NCBI RefSeq assembly: GCF_000511385.1
Contig: NC_023138.1
Location: 186,001 to 250,000 of the forward strand
From: Phaeobacter gallaeciensis DSM 26640
GTDB lineage: Bacteria > Pseudomonadota > Alphaproteobacteria > Rhodobacterales > Rhodobacteraceae
Direction: 5' to 3'
DNA length: 64,000 bases
The position numbers were made by a program, and so were the translations under genes. How positions within the stretch are numbered: position 1 is the stretch's first letter; every line of letters begins with the position of its first letter. The notes under the pieces were generated by a model that worked only from the letters and a program-made list of their open reading frames with translations, was not told where the DNA came from and made no database searches. Positions 43,823-55,440 of the stretch are shown piece by piece.

Positions 43823-44377
43823 TTGAGCGTCTTTGCTAACTCTACCACGGTGACCGTTCTACAAGGCGAGTATCGCGTATCGACATCCCCGACAGTGGTG
43901 TTCTCCACCGTACTCGGCTCCTGCATTGCTGCGTGCATCTACGATGACCAAGTTGGTGTCGGCGGTATGAACCACTTTCTGCTGGCCTCCTCAACCGCGA
44001 GCGATAGTGTGAATGCGCGCTATGGAATCCATGCTATGGAACTGCTGATCAACGGCATCATGAAAAAAGGGGCGCGGCGCGAAAACTTGAAAGCCAAGGT
44101 TTTCGGCGGGGCCAAAATGTCAGCAAATCTCTCCGATATCGGCGCCTCAAATGCCGACTTCGTCCAGCGGTTCCTGCGAGACGAGAGCATCGCGGTGGTG
44201 TCTTCCAGTGTTGGTGGCACTTCGGCAAGACGGGTGCGTTTCCACGCGGTTACGGGGGCTGCACAGCAAACGCAGGTCAAAGATGACAGGCGACTGGGCG
44301 AGCAGGAACGCGTTGCGGCGCGCCCCGCTCCGGCAACCAAACCGGCAGCAGATGTTGGTGCGGTCACGCTGTTCTAG
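43823..44377 (+). CDS. cheD: Chemoreceptor glutamine deamidase CheD
   Basis: 184 residues. Deamidates receptor glutamines. Catalytic cysteine in VLGSCIAACIYD and histidine in GGMNHFLLASS are present. TTG start, with AAGGAA about 7 bases upstream. The tail after residue 150 is basic and low-complexity. Followed by the terminator at 44441-44467. Confidence 0.92.
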   Translation: MSVFANSTTVTVLQGEYRVSTSPTVVFSTVLGSCIAACIYDDQVGVGGMNHFLLASSTASDSVNARYGIHAMELLINGIMKKGARRENLKAKVFGGAKMSANLSDIGASNADFVQRFLRDESIAVVSSSVGGTSARRVRFHAVTGAAQQTQVKDDRRLGEQERVAARPAPATKPAADVGAVTLF

Positions 44378-44440
44378 GCGCGTTAGGACCGGGGCCTTTG
44401 CTTGAAACACCGGTACCGATATGACCTCGAAATTTTGGAA

Positions 44441-44467
44441 GGGTCCGGCGCAGTCGGGCCCTTTTTT
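44441..44467 (+). terminator. Rho-independent terminator after cheD
   Basis: GGGTCCG / CGGGCCC stem (7 bp, one G-T pair) with a 7-base loop, then six T residues. It ends the MCP-cheB-cheD transcription unit and insulates modABC. Confidence 0.85.
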
Positions 44468-44546
44468 ACAATGCACCCGTCTCTGCGTAACTGCCGAGTT
44501 GCACCTTGCAGCCTATTCACATGAGCCGTTATCATTCTGATATTAT

Positions 44547-45380
44547 ATGACGACAGGACGTAACGTGCAGAGCCAACACCAGCCGGAACGCCTCAGGCGC
44601 GCAGGACCGCGGATAGGCCGATTTCTCGCCCGCTTCGCGATGGTTCTGGCCCTGTTCCTGCCGGGATCCGCTTTCGGCGACCGCCTTACCGTTTTTGGCG
44701 CGGCAAGCCTCAAAACCGCGCTGGAGCAGATCATTGAAGCCTACGAAACCGAGAGCGGTACAACCGTTGATCTGTCACTGGCCGGGTCCTCCCTGCTGGC
44801 CCGGCAGCTGCAATATGGCGCGCCAGCGGATGTTTTCATCTCTGCAAACGCTGCCTGGATGGATTGGGCCCAGTCGCGAGACCTGATTTCAGCCGAGACA
44901 CGGATTGATCTCCTCGGCAATTCTCTCGTCCTGATCGCGCCAACCGCAGCCCTAGCAAGCGTGCCCTCCCTCTCCTTGCAAGATTCATCCACGCTGCTGG
45001 CACAGGTGCAGGATCGTCCACTGGCAATGGCTCTGGTAGAGGCGGTACCAGCCGGAATTTATGGCAAGTCTGCGTTGCAACATCTGGGCCTTTGGGATCA
45101 CTTGCAGCCACATGTTGCTCAGACCGACAATGTGCGCGCAGCTCTTGCACTGGTTGCCCGCGGCGCCGCCGGTCTGGGTGTGGTCTACGGGTCCGACGTG
45201 ATTGGCACCCCCGCGGTCACCGTTGTTGGCCGGTTCCCACCGGACAGCCACGCACCAATCACCTACCCCGCCGCTGCAACACATGACGGGGAGCAGGCCA
45301 TTGATTTCCTGAACTTCCTCAGCAGTCCGATTGCGAAAGAGATCTTTGTCAGGCAAGGTTTCACCGTGCTAGTGGAGTGA
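44547..45380 (+). CDS. modA: Molybdate-binding protein ModA
   Basis: 277 residues. Periplasmic binding protein of the molybdate importer. After a long basic N-terminus comes the signal helix MVLALFLPGSAFG. ModA blocks: VFGAASLKTALEQI, LAGSSLLARQLQYGAPADVF, VYGSDV. The extended N-terminus suggests that the true start could lie further in (GTG 44565). Followed after 9 bases by modB. Molybdenum is needed by the CoxL-like enzyme encoded earlier in the window. Confidence 0.9.
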   Translation: MTTGRNVQSQHQPERLRRAGPRIGRFLARFAMVLALFLPGSAFGDRLTVFGAASLKTALEQIIEAYETESGTTVDLSLAGSSLLARQLQYGAPADVFISANAAWMDWAQSRDLISAETRIDLLGNSLVLIAPTAALASVPSLSLQDSSTLLAQVQDRPLAMALVEAVPAGIYGKSALQHLGLWDHLQPHVAQTDNVRAALALVARGAAGLGVVYGSDVIGTPAVTVVGRFPPDSHAPITYPAAATHDGEQAIDFLNFLSSPIAKEIFVRQGFTVLVE

Positions 45381-45389
45381 CCCAACAGA

Positions 45390-46088
45390 ATGCAGTGGCT
45401 TGGCCCCGAAGAATGGCAGGCGGTGGCCTTGTCCCTGAAGGTATCGTTCTGGGCAACCCTTCTAGCACTGCCGCTCGCGCTGTTGGTAGCGCTGGCACTG
45501 GCGCGTGGGCAGTTCCGGGGCAAGGCACTGCTGAACGGGGTGGTTCATCTGCCATTGATCTTGCCGCCGGTGGTTACTGGCTACATCCTGCTGATCGTCT
45601 TCAGCGGCCCCAGCCCGGTTGGGACTGCACTGAACGCAGTCGGTATTGTCTTTGCCTTTCGCTGGACCGGCGCAGCCCTCGCCGCTGCAATCATGGGATT
45701 TCCCTTGATGGTCCGGGCCATACGCCTTTCGCTGGAGGCGGTGGACCCCAGGCTGGAACAGGCGGCCGCAACGCTTGGTGCCTCGCGGATATGGGTGTTC
45801 GTGACCATCACCCTGCCTCTGATCCTGCCCGGCGTTCTGGCCGGAGCCGTCCTTGGCTTCGCCAAGGCAATGGGCGAGTTCGGCGCAACCATCACCTTTG
45901 TTTCCAATATTCCGGGCCAAACGCGGACGCTCCCCTCAGCAATCTATGCTTTTCTGCAGGTACCCGGTGGTGAAACCGCGGCATTTCGGTTGGTGATCAT
46001 CTCCGTTGCTCTTGCCATGGCAGCGCTGCTAGCCTCAGAATGGCTGGCGCGCCGGGTCGCAGACCGGGTTCGGGGCGCGACATGTTAG
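45390..46088 (+). CDS. modB: Molybdate ABC permease ModB
   Basis: 232 residues, five to six membrane helices, EAA-loop AATLGASRIWVFVTITLPL. Family start EWQAVALSLKVSFWATL is typical. Overlaps modC by 7 bases. Confidence 0.92.
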   Translation: MQWLGPEEWQAVALSLKVSFWATLLALPLALLVALALARGQFRGKALLNGVVHLPLILPPVVTGYILLIVFSGPSPVGTALNAVGIVFAFRWTGAALAAAIMGFPLMVRAIRLSLEAVDPRLEQAAATLGASRIWVFVTITLPLILPGVLAGAVLGFAKAMGEFGATITFVSNIPGQTRTLPSAIYAFLQVPGGETAAFRLVIISVALAMAALLASEWLARRVADRVRGATC

Positions 46089-47173
46089 AGGTCAGGCTGA
46101 CGCACCAGCTGGGGCAGTTGGCCTTGGATGTGGATTTTTCGGCCCCTGGCGGGGTGACCGTTTTATTCGGCCGCTCCGGCGCCGGCAAAACCACGGTCGT
46201 CAATGCTGTGGCAGGTCTGCTGAAACCCAGAGCAGGCAAAATCTGCCTTAGAAACCGCGTTGTTCTGGACACAGAAGCCGGGGTAGATACCCCCCCGCAC
46301 CGTCGACGCATTGGCTACATCTTTCAGGATGCCCGGCTTTTCCCCCACATGAGTGTTTCGAAAAACCTTATGTATGGTCAAAGGTTTATGTCCCGCAACA
46401 GAGAGGTGGCGACATTTGACACCGTGGTCGAGATGCTCGGATTGGGCGCATTGCTGAACCGCCATCCAGCCAATCTTTCGGGTGGTGAAAAACAGCGTGT
46501 CGCAATTGGCCGCGCCTTGTTATCGGCACCGGATATGATCCTGGCGGACGAGCCGCTGGCCGCCTTGGAGGAGGGGCGGAAGGCCGAAATTCTGCCCTAT
46601 CTGGAACGGCTGCGCGATGAAATCACGCTTCCCATTCTCTATGTCACGCATTCAGTTGCTGAGGTCGCCCGGCTGGCAACCACTGTGGTTGTCCTGCAGG
46701 ACGGGCGCTGCATCCGCAGCGGCCCTGCTGATCTGGTACTGGCCGATCCGACCATCATGCCAACCGGCGTGCGTGGTGCCGGTGCTATTCTGCAGGCAAC
46801 AGTGCAGCAACATCACAATGATGGGTTGAGCGAATTGAACGCCGGTGGTCTCGCCTTGTTTCTTCCCCGGGTGCCCCATCCGCCGGGACATGCCGTGCGT
46901 GTCCGCATCTCCGCCCATGAGGTGATCCTGTCACGCCAGCGCCCCGTTGGCCTCTCTGCATTGAACATTCTGCCGGGCCGCGTCAGCGCCATGCGCAGCG
47001 GCGATGGGCCCGGCATTATGATCTCTCTGCAGACCTCAGCGGGGCCCTTGCTGGCGCGCGTCACCCGACGATCTGCTGCCGCATTGGATCTGGCCATTGG
47101 CACAGACTGCCATGCGATTGTGAAATCAGTATCAATCGCACCAGAAGATGTGGGCGGAACCCGCACAGGCTGA
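46082..47173 (+). CDS. modC: Molybdate ABC ATPase ModC
   Basis: 363 residues. Walker A FGRSGAGKTT, Q-loop YIFQDARLFPHMSV, signature LSGGEKQRVAIGRAL, Walker B MILADEPLAALEE and a C-terminal TOBE (molybdate-binding) domain after residue 290. The ATG at 46082 overlaps the modB stop; an in-frame ATG at 46040 lies deep inside modB. In the Walker B region the usual LD after the DEP is LE. Confidence 0.92.
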   Translation: MLEVRLTHQLGQLALDVDFSAPGGVTVLFGRSGAGKTTVVNAVAGLLKPRAGKICLRNRVVLDTEAGVDTPPHRRRIGYIFQDARLFPHMSVSKNLMYGQRFMSRNREVATFDTVVEMLGLGALLNRHPANLSGGEKQRVAIGRALLSAPDMILADEPLAALEEGRKAEILPYLERLRDEITLPILYVTHSVAEVARLATTVVVLQDGRCIRSGPADLVLADPTIMPTGVRGAGAILQATVQQHHNDGLSELNAGGLALFLPRVPHPPGHAVRVRISAHEVILSRQRPVGLSALNILPGRVSAMRSGDGPGIMISLQTSAGPLLARVTRRSAAALDLAIGTDCHAIVKSVSIAPEDVGGTRTG

Positions 47174-47380
47174 GCCGCTGCACCCCGTATCGTGCTAGAA
47201 ACCACCACCAAACGGCTGATTTCTCTCGGCAACTGCGACCCTCTGCGGTATGCCAAAATCAATCATCAAGCGGATCACAAGCACCACAGGTCCGGATGAG
47301 AACCAGCGAAATACGGAGGGGCATATGCGGCGACACCAGATTTTGAGGCGATATGCTCCCTTCACAGAGGATACCCGGGT

Positions 47381-48682
47381 ATGACGCCTGACGGGAACCG
47401 CAGCCTATGGCAGGCGACCTGCCGAGAAGACCTCTCCGCTACGGCCTTGCACGATGATGTCTCGGCAGATTTGGTTGTTGTCGGCGGTGGGTATACCGGA
47501 TGTTCGGCGGCTTTGCGCGCGGCGGAGCTGGGGGCGGATGTTCGCTTGCTGGAGGCGGAGACCTTTGGCGCGGGCGGATCGGGGCGGAATGTCGGATTGG
47601 TCAATGCCGGGCTGTGGTTACCGCCCGAGAAAATCAACGCCGCCCTCGGAAAGGCCAACGGCGCCCGGTTATCCACTCTCCTTGCAGCCGCGCCCGCAGC
47701 GGTCTTTGAATTGATCGAAACCCATCAGATCAACTGCGAACCGGTGCAGACTGGGACGCTGCATTGCGCCCATGCGCGTTCGGGACTGAAAGATCTGCAA
47801 AAGCGGCACCGCCAACTGACAGCCATAGGCGCCCCGGTCACGCTCCTGTTGCGTGGCGATGCTATCGCCCGGGTTGGCAGCGATGCCGTCTATGGCGCCC
47901 TGTTCGATCCCCGCGCCGGGACCATTCAGCCGCTGGGCTACGTCGTCGGGCTGGCCCGTGCTGCAGCTGCGCAGGGCGCCAAGCTACATGCAAACTCACC
48001 GGTTGTCGGTCTCACGCGCGAAGCAGATGGCTGGCGAGTCAGCACCCCCGAAGGCACAGTTCGCGCCCGTCACTTGATCATGGCCACAAACGCCTACCCG
48101 CTGCCCATCACGGGATATGCCGCCCCGGCCACCATTCCCGTCAGCTATTTTCAGGCTGCAACCGCGCCGCTTCCAGCCGATCTCGCAGGGCAGATCCTGC
48201 CTCAGGCGGAAGGCTGCTGGGACACAGGCCTGATCATGTCATCCTGGCGACGCGACCGCGCCGGACGGTTGATCATCGGGGGCATGGGCGCCTTGTCCCA
48301 CCCCACGCGCAGCATTCATAGAAACTGGCTGCGGCGGAAGCTGGCAGTCATGTTCCCTGCCCTAGCAGATCATCCGTTTGAAGCTGAGTGGGCAGGTAAG
48401 ATCGCGATGACAACGGAACACATCCCAAAAATTATTGATTTGGGTCAGGGATTTGCCTGCTTTGGATACTCAGGGCGCGGTATCGGCCCCGGCACGGTTT
48501 TTGGCCGACGCATGGCCGAGGCCCTGATTCATGGAGACAGATCGCTCCTTCCCATCCCAGTGAGCAACGACCACAGGCTGCCCTTTGCCGGGGTGCGTGG
48601 CGCCTACTATGAGACCGGCGCCGCACTGGTTCATCTCCTGTCGGAACGGGTCGGCCAGACGCCGACCCCCACCGATCAATAG
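47381..48682 (+). CDS. FAD-dependent amine/amino-acid oxidoreductase (DAO family)
   Basis: 433 residues. Dinucleotide-binding fold near residue 28 (VVVGGGYTGCSAAL) and C-terminal FAD motif FACFGYSGRGIGPGTVFGRR. It resembles the PuuB/OrdL group that oxidises gamma-glutamylputrescine, sarcosine-like or other amines. It stands alone between modC and znuA with 207 bp upstream, and its 3' end overlaps the minus-strand znuA by 7 bases. Substrate not deducible. Confidence 0.82.
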   Translation: MTPDGNRSLWQATCREDLSATALHDDVSADLVVVGGGYTGCSAALRAAELGADVRLLEAETFGAGGSGRNVGLVNAGLWLPPEKINAALGKANGARLSTLLAAAPAAVFELIETHQINCEPVQTGTLHCAHARSGLKDLQKRHRQLTAIGAPVTLLLRGDAIARVGSDAVYGALFDPRAGTIQPLGYVVGLARAAAAQGAKLHANSPVVGLTREADGWRVSTPEGTVRARHLIMATNAYPLPITGYAAPATIPVSYFQAATAPLPADLAGQILPQAEGCWDTGLIMSSWRRDRAGRLIIGGMGALSHPTRSIHRNWLRRKLAVMFPALADHPFEAEWAGKIAMTTEHIPKIIDLGQGFACFGYSGRGIGPGTVFGRRMAEALIHGDRSLLPIPVSNDHRLPFAGVRGAYYETGAALVHLLSERVGQTPTPTDQ

Positions 48683-49758
48683 CAGCTCGCGATCGCTTCG
48701 CCGACTGAGGCCAGCAGCTGCGGATAGAACTGTGGGCCCGGCTCCAGCTTGACGCCAAGCGGATCGACAACCGCCGTGCCTGCATCAGTTCCATCCAGAA
48801 CAGTTGCAACCAGACCGGAGTTGAACTGCGGCTCGGACAGAACACAACGCACCTTCATTTCCTGAACGATTGCGCGGACCTCGGCGATGCGGGCCGGACT
48901 GGGATCCGATGCATCACTCAACGAAATTGCCGCTGCAGCCTCAATCCCGAACCCTGTTTCAAAATACTGATACGCATCGTGGAAAACAACAAATGGCTTG
49001 CCCGCTACAGCGTCCAGTTTGGTTGCAATCTCAGCGGCAGCTGTCGCAATCTCGGCCTGTCCCTCTGCGGCGTTGCGCATGTAGAGCGCGGCATTCTCCG
49101 GATCAGCAGCCGCCAGAGCCTCCGCAATGACCTGCAGCCAGGCACTGCCATTTTCCGCCATCAACCACGCGTGGGGATCAAGACTACCGGCTTCGTGGTT
49201 GTGCCCATGCTCATCTGCATGCGCTGTTTCGTTGCCGTGATCCTCATCATGTTCGTCTGCGTGATCACCGGCGTGCTCTTCATCGTGATGCGCATCATGA
49301 TGTTCCTCATCATGCACGTCATGATGGTCATCAGCGTGATCGTCGTCATGACCGTCATGATGGTCATCGCTGTGATCGTCGTCATGCCCCTGCCCGAACT
49401 GAACGGTCTCCCGGACCATCAGTTGCTGAGTGGTCTCAGCGTCAAGCAAAGCGATCACTTTGGCATCAGACGCGAGCGTCGCAATAGGACCTTCCAACCA
49501 AGGTGTCAGTATCGGCCCAACCCAGAAGACAAGATCCGCTTGATCCAGCGCTCGCGCTTCGGAAGGGCGCATCGAATGACTGTGCGGCGACGCGCCAGGC
49601 GGCACCACCAGATCAGGAGCGCCGACCCCCTGCATCACACGCGACACGAGGCCATGAACCGGGGTAATGTCGGCAGCGACTGCAGGCACCTCGGCGAAGG
49701 CAGCCGTCGCTGCGGCCCAAACTGTTGCGGCAGTTGCTAAAAAGCGGATGTGTCCCAT
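48676..49758 (-). CDS. znuA: Zinc-binding protein ZnuA
   Basis: 360 residues, periplasmic zinc receptor (cluster A-I). Signal peptide to about residue 22, first ligand histidine in PHSHSMRPS, and a histidine/aspartate-rich loop (about residues 110-190) that collects zinc, then SLDPHAWL. The ATG at 49758 is chosen because it opens a signal peptide and has GGGGG before it; a frame open to 49821 would run through the operator. Divergent from zur-znuCB, with Zur-box-like sites between them. Confidence 0.93.
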   Translation of the reverse strand: MGHIRFLATAATVWAAATAAFAEVPAVAADITPVHGLVSRVMQGVGAPDLVVPPGASPHSHSMRPSEARALDQADLVFWVGPILTPWLEGPIATLASDAKVIALLDAETTQQLMVRETVQFGQGHDDDHSDDHHDGHDDDHADDHHDVHDEEHHDAHHDEEHAGDHADEHDEDHGNETAHADEHGHNHEAGSLDPHAWLMAENGSAWLQVIAEALAAADPENAALYMRNAAEGQAEIATAAAEIATKLDAVAGKPFVVFHDAYQYFETGFGIEAAAAISLSDASDPSPARIAEVRAIVQEMKVRCVLSEPQFNSGLVATVLDGTDAGTAVVDPLGVKLEPGPQFYPQLLASVGEAIASCY

Positions 49759-49767
49759 AACGCCCCC

Positions 49768-49784
49768 ATGTAATTGTATAACAT
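49768..49784. promoter_or_regulatory. Zur box upstream of znuA
   Basis: ATGTAAT-TGT-ATAACAT, a dyad with one mismatch per arm and the layout of alphaproteobacterial Zur boxes. It lies ten bases before the znuA start codon. Confidence 0.6.
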
Positions 49785-49790
49785 CTGGGC

Positions 49791-49823
49791 GGTTGATAAA
49801 CGTCATAACATAACATATCAACC
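49791..49823. promoter_or_regulatory. Second inverted repeat in znuA-zur promoter region
   Basis: GGTTGATA and TATCAACC, 8 bp perfect, flank 17 bases that contain CATAACATAACA. It faces zur (start 49853) and may be a second Zur site that controls the zur-znuCB side. Confidence 0.45.
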
Positions 49824-49852
49824 CCGAAAGAGATCGCCCAACGGAGCCTCAA

Positions 49853-50335
49853 ATGGACCCCATCGGATTTCACGCACACGACCACAGCCACTGTATCAGC
49901 GACGGGATCGCCGTCGCTGATGCACATTGCCGTGCGAATGGTCTGCAGTTCACGCCGGTCCGGCGTCGGGTTTTGGAAATACTGCTGCAGGCCCATCGCG
50001 CCATGGGCGCTTATGATCTGCTGGATATTCTGCGCAGCGAAGGTTTGGGATCGCAGCCACCGATTGCCTATCGGGCGCTGGATTTTCTGGTAAAAAACGG
50101 CTTCGCTCATAAGATTGAACGGCTGAACGCTTTTGTGGCCTGTAGCCACCCTGGTGATGATCATGCCCCGGTCTTTATGATCTGCCGTACGTGCAATGCG
50201 GTTGCCGAGGCACCGTCCCAAACCTCCAACGGTCGCCTTGGAGCCGCCGCGCGTGAAGCGGGGTTTTTGATTGAACGCACGGTAATGGAAGCCGAAGGCC
50301 TCTGCCCCAAATGTCAGACGGACGACGCGCCATGA
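49853..50335 (+). CDS. zur: Zinc uptake regulator Zur
   Basis: 160 residues. Winged helix with AYDLLDILRSEGLGSQPPIAYRAL near residues 45-75 (recognition helix PPIAYRALDFL), and a dimerisation domain with CxxC pairs CRTC and CPKC. It begins with a histidine-containing segment. First gene of the zur-znuC-znuB operon; znuC overlaps its stop as ATGA. Confidence 0.93.
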   Translation: MDPIGFHAHDHSHCISDGIAVADAHCRANGLQFTPVRRRVLEILLQAHRAMGAYDLLDILRSEGLGSQPPIAYRALDFLVKNGFAHKIERLNAFVACSHPGDDHAPVFMICRTCNAVAEAPSQTSNGRLGAAAREAGFLIERTVMEAEGLCPKCQTDDAP

Positions 50336-51108
50336 GCCTGGTCGAACTTACCGGTGTTAGCGTCAGGCACAACGCCAACCCGGTTCTGCACAATGTTAAC
50401 TTCGCGATTGATCGCGGAGAAATCGTGACCATCGTCGGCCCCAATGGTTCAGGGAAATCAACCTTTCTGCGGACAATTATCGGGGCATTGCGGCCAACGC
50501 TTGGCACTGTGTCCCGGGCGCAGGGGCTGCGCATCGGCTATGTTCCGCAAAAGCTGCATATCGATCCGACCTTGCCTCTCAATGTGCGCCGGTTTCTGAG
50601 CCTGCCGCATTCCGTGTCGGATGCCGCTGCGCAGCAAGCGCTGGAGCAAGCCGGCGCCGGACAGTTGATGAAACGCCAGATGACCAAATTGTCAGGGGGC
50701 CAGTTCCAGCGTGTTCTGCTGGCGCGCGCGTTGCTTTGTAATCCGCAACTGCTGATTTTGGATGAGGCCACGCAGGGGCTGGACCAACCCGGGTCCGCCG
50801 CTTTCTATCAGCAGATCGAACAGCTGCGCCGCGACCTAGGCTGTGCCATTTTAATGGTCAGCCATGAATTACACGTTGTTATGGCCGCCTCCGACCGTGT
50901 GATTTGCCTCAATGGTCACATCTGTTGCGAAGGCGCCCCCGAACATGTGGCCTCCGCCCCGGAGTATCGCGCTCTTTTCGGGACCGGGACGCAGGGCGCC
51001 CTGGCCCTCTATCGACACGAACACAACCATTCGCACGATCACCGCTGCGGTCACGACCATGCGCATGATCCGCAGACCGCCAATGCCGATATGACCGGAC
51101 CCCACTGA
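50332..51108 (+). CDS. znuC: Zinc ABC ATPase ZnuC
   Basis: 258 residues. Walker A GPNGSGKST, signature LSGGQFQRVLLARAL, Walker B LLILDEATQGLD. A histidine-rich tail (RHEHNHSHDHRCGHDHAHD, last 30 residues) is often seen in ZnuC. ATG 50332 overlaps the zur stop; a start at 50311 would lie inside zur. Confidence 0.93.
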   Translation: MSLVELTGVSVRHNANPVLHNVNFAIDRGEIVTIVGPNGSGKSTFLRTIIGALRPTLGTVSRAQGLRIGYVPQKLHIDPTLPLNVRRFLSLPHSVSDAAAQQALEQAGAGQLMKRQMTKLSGGQFQRVLLARALLCNPQLLILDEATQGLDQPGSAAFYQQIEQLRRDLGCAILMVSHELHVVMAASDRVICLNGHICCEGAPEHVASAPEYRALFGTGTQGALALYRHEHNHSHDHRCGHDHAHDPQTANADMTGPH

Positions 51109-51905
51109 TGATGATTTTGGACAGCTTTCTGATCCGCGCTGCGCTTGCGGGCGTTGGTGTCGCGATTGCCGCAGCCCCCCTTGGATGTTTTGTCGTCTGG
51201 CGGCGGATGGCCTATTTCGGCGACGCAACCGCACATGCGTCGATCCTGGGGATCGCGCTCGCCCTCAGTTTCGATACGTCAATCTTTGTCGGCGTACTCG
51301 CGATGGCCCTGATCATGGCGACGGTCGTCTCGACACTGAGCGGCAAAGGCTATGCTGTCGACACGCTTCTGGGCGTACTGGCGCATTCGTCTCTCGCATT
51401 CGGCCTCGTGGCGGTGTCCTTTCTGCAAGGCGTGCGGCTTGACCTGATGGCCTATCTCTTTGGCGACATCCTCGCGGTAAATGCCAACGATCTTATGGTG
51501 ATCTGGGGCGGTGCCCTCTTGGTAGTGGGGCTGCTGTGGTGGCGCTGGTCGGCATTGCTGACCGCAACGCTGAACCCCGATCTTGCGCATGCAGCGGGGA
51601 TTGACCCCCGGCGTGAACAGCTTGTCCTCACCTTGGCTCTGGCGGTCGTGGTAGCAGTTGCGATCAAGGTTGTCGGCGTGTTGCTGATTGCGGCCCTGCT
51701 GATCATCCCGGCGGCAACCGCTCGGCCTTTTGCTGCAACGCCCGAGCGCATGACCATCATCGCAGCGATCACCGGTGCAGTCTCAGCGTTGGGAGGTTTG
51801 CAACTGGCCTTCATGTTCGACACGCCAACCGGCCCAACGATCGTTTGCCTTGCGGCTTGTCTTTTCGCCCTGTCGAGCCTCAAGCAGCTGCTGAGCAAAA
51901 CCTGA
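51108..51905 (+). CDS. znuB: Zinc ABC permease ZnuB
   Basis: 265 residues, seven to eight membrane helices of the ABC-3 family (GVAIAAAPLGCFVVWRRMAYFGD; core MAYFGDATAHASILG). Overlaps znuC by one base. Completes ZnuABC. Confidence 0.93.
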   Translation: MMILDSFLIRAALAGVGVAIAAAPLGCFVVWRRMAYFGDATAHASILGIALALSFDTSIFVGVLAMALIMATVVSTLSGKGYAVDTLLGVLAHSSLAFGLVAVSFLQGVRLDLMAYLFGDILAVNANDLMVIWGGALLVVGLLWWRWSALLTATLNPDLAHAAGIDPRREQLVLTLALAVVVAVAIKVVGVLLIAALLIIPAATARPFAATPERMTIIAAITGAVSALGGLQLAFMFDTPTGPTIVCLAACLFALSSLKQLLSKT

Positions 51906-52032
51906 GCCAAGCCAGCGCGTCACGAAATCACATTCCTATGGCTGGTAGGATATTATAGCACCAGAGGCGCCTCAGATCGCGCAGAAGAATACGCATGCTG
52001 ATCTGCCAGATCTCTCCGCCAGCCTGGGGGCG

Positions 52033-54312
<2,280 letters not shown>

Positions 54313-54332
54313 GAGGGTCCCCGGTGAAGGCA

Positions 54333-55172
54333 CTAGAATGCCTGGCTTTGCTCCATCGCATCGCGGATCAGGTCGTAGTCGGAATCAGAGCCCTGAAGAA
54401 AGCCGTTTTTGGACACCCGCCGCACAATCTCTTCGTTTTCTGAGGACAGCATGATCTCACGCATAGCCAGCAGGACATTCTCAGGCAGGGTCGAGGAGGC
54501 CAGCCACGGTTTGGTGACATTGTCAAAACTTGCCAGGACCCGAATCGGAACACCCTTGGCGATCAGTTTTTTGTAGGTACTTTCTTTCAGCGCACCGGCA
54601 GTGAACTTACCCGCGCCAACAGCCTCTCCTACCAGATCATGACGACCGAGGTAGTCATAGGTGTGCAGATCTCCACTGTCGATTCCGGCCTCCAATAGAT
54701 GGCTCTGCGCCAGATAACGTCCAATCGTCGAGAGTTCATCTCCGAAGGCAAAGCTGAGACCCGCGAGGTCCGACAATTCCGTGATCGCACTGTCGCGGTG
54801 AACCACGATGACGCCTTTGAAGCGTTTACGTCCCTTTTTTGACTCCATAGCAACGATCTGGATGCCCGGGTTCTGTTTCATCACGTGCACGTAAGAGGCA
54901 GGTCCAAAACGCGCGAAGTCAACCTCCCCGCTGGCAAGTTGATCGATACCCTCTTGATATTCCTTGGCAACCGTCATCCGAATGACAACTTTTTCACCCA
55001 AGGCCTCCCCCAGACGATTGGACAGAAACGTCAGAAAGGGGCGATATTTCTTGACCGTCACGGTCGGTTTATCCGCAGCATAGGTGCCAAACGTCAGCGT
55101 GATATCAGCGCGGGCGGCCATCGGCGCCAGCACCATCAGCAGGCAGACACAGATCATCGACCAAAGGCGCAT
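54333..55172 (-). CDS. PhnD-like periplasmic binding protein
   Basis: 279 residues with a signal peptide. Family of phosphate/phosphite/phosphonate binding proteins ([37 protein letters not shown]). No ABC permease or ATPase is next to it; instead the hybrid kinase follows at once, as in TorT-TorS-like sensor pairs. I chose ATG 55172 (AAGG before it). An in-frame ATG at 55265 adds 31 residues without a ribosome binding site. Ligand unknown. Confidence 0.8.
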   Translation of the reverse strand: MRLWSMICVCLLMVLAPMAARADITLTFGTYAADKPTVTVKKYRPFLTFLSNRLGEALGEKVVIRMTVAKEYQEGIDQLASGEVDFARFGPASYVHVMKQNPGIQIVAMESKKGRKRFKGVIVVHRDSAITELSDLAGLSFAFGDELSTIGRYLAQSHLLEAGIDSGDLHTYDYLGRHDLVGEAVGAGKFTAGALKESTYKKLIAKGVPIRVLASFDNVTKPWLASSTLPENVLLAMREIMLSSENEEIVRRVSKNGFLQGSDSDYDLIRDAMEQSQAF

Positions 55173-55440
55173 GACACCCTTAGGTCCACAGTGATATTTC
55201 CAAGCGGTTGGCATCATCTTCTCCAGTCTGAATCCGGACGCGGCCGGTTCGGTGAATCCACGCATTTGTTTACCCTGAATAGTGAGAAAATTTGGTTAAG
55301 TGATCCTGAAATAGTATAAATAATTTTATGGCTCGCTCTCGGCGCAGTCTAAATATTAACGTTTCAGTAACGATTTCAGCGCTCTTTTGTAAAATTCGTC
55401 ACAAATTTGAAGATCGGGCACAAGCCCGGCAGGACCTCCC

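Noticed and set aside
44527..44552. Possible ModE box (CGTTAT ... ATATGACG) before modA
   Set aside because: The dyad is poor, lacks the CAAT/TATA arms of known Mo boxes, and would overlap the modA start codon.
48979..49740. Plus-strand ORF with very hydrophobic Val/Met/Ile run
   Set aside because: It is the complement of the His/Asp-rich loop of ZnuA; the apparent membrane segment is an artefact of CAT/GAC codons.
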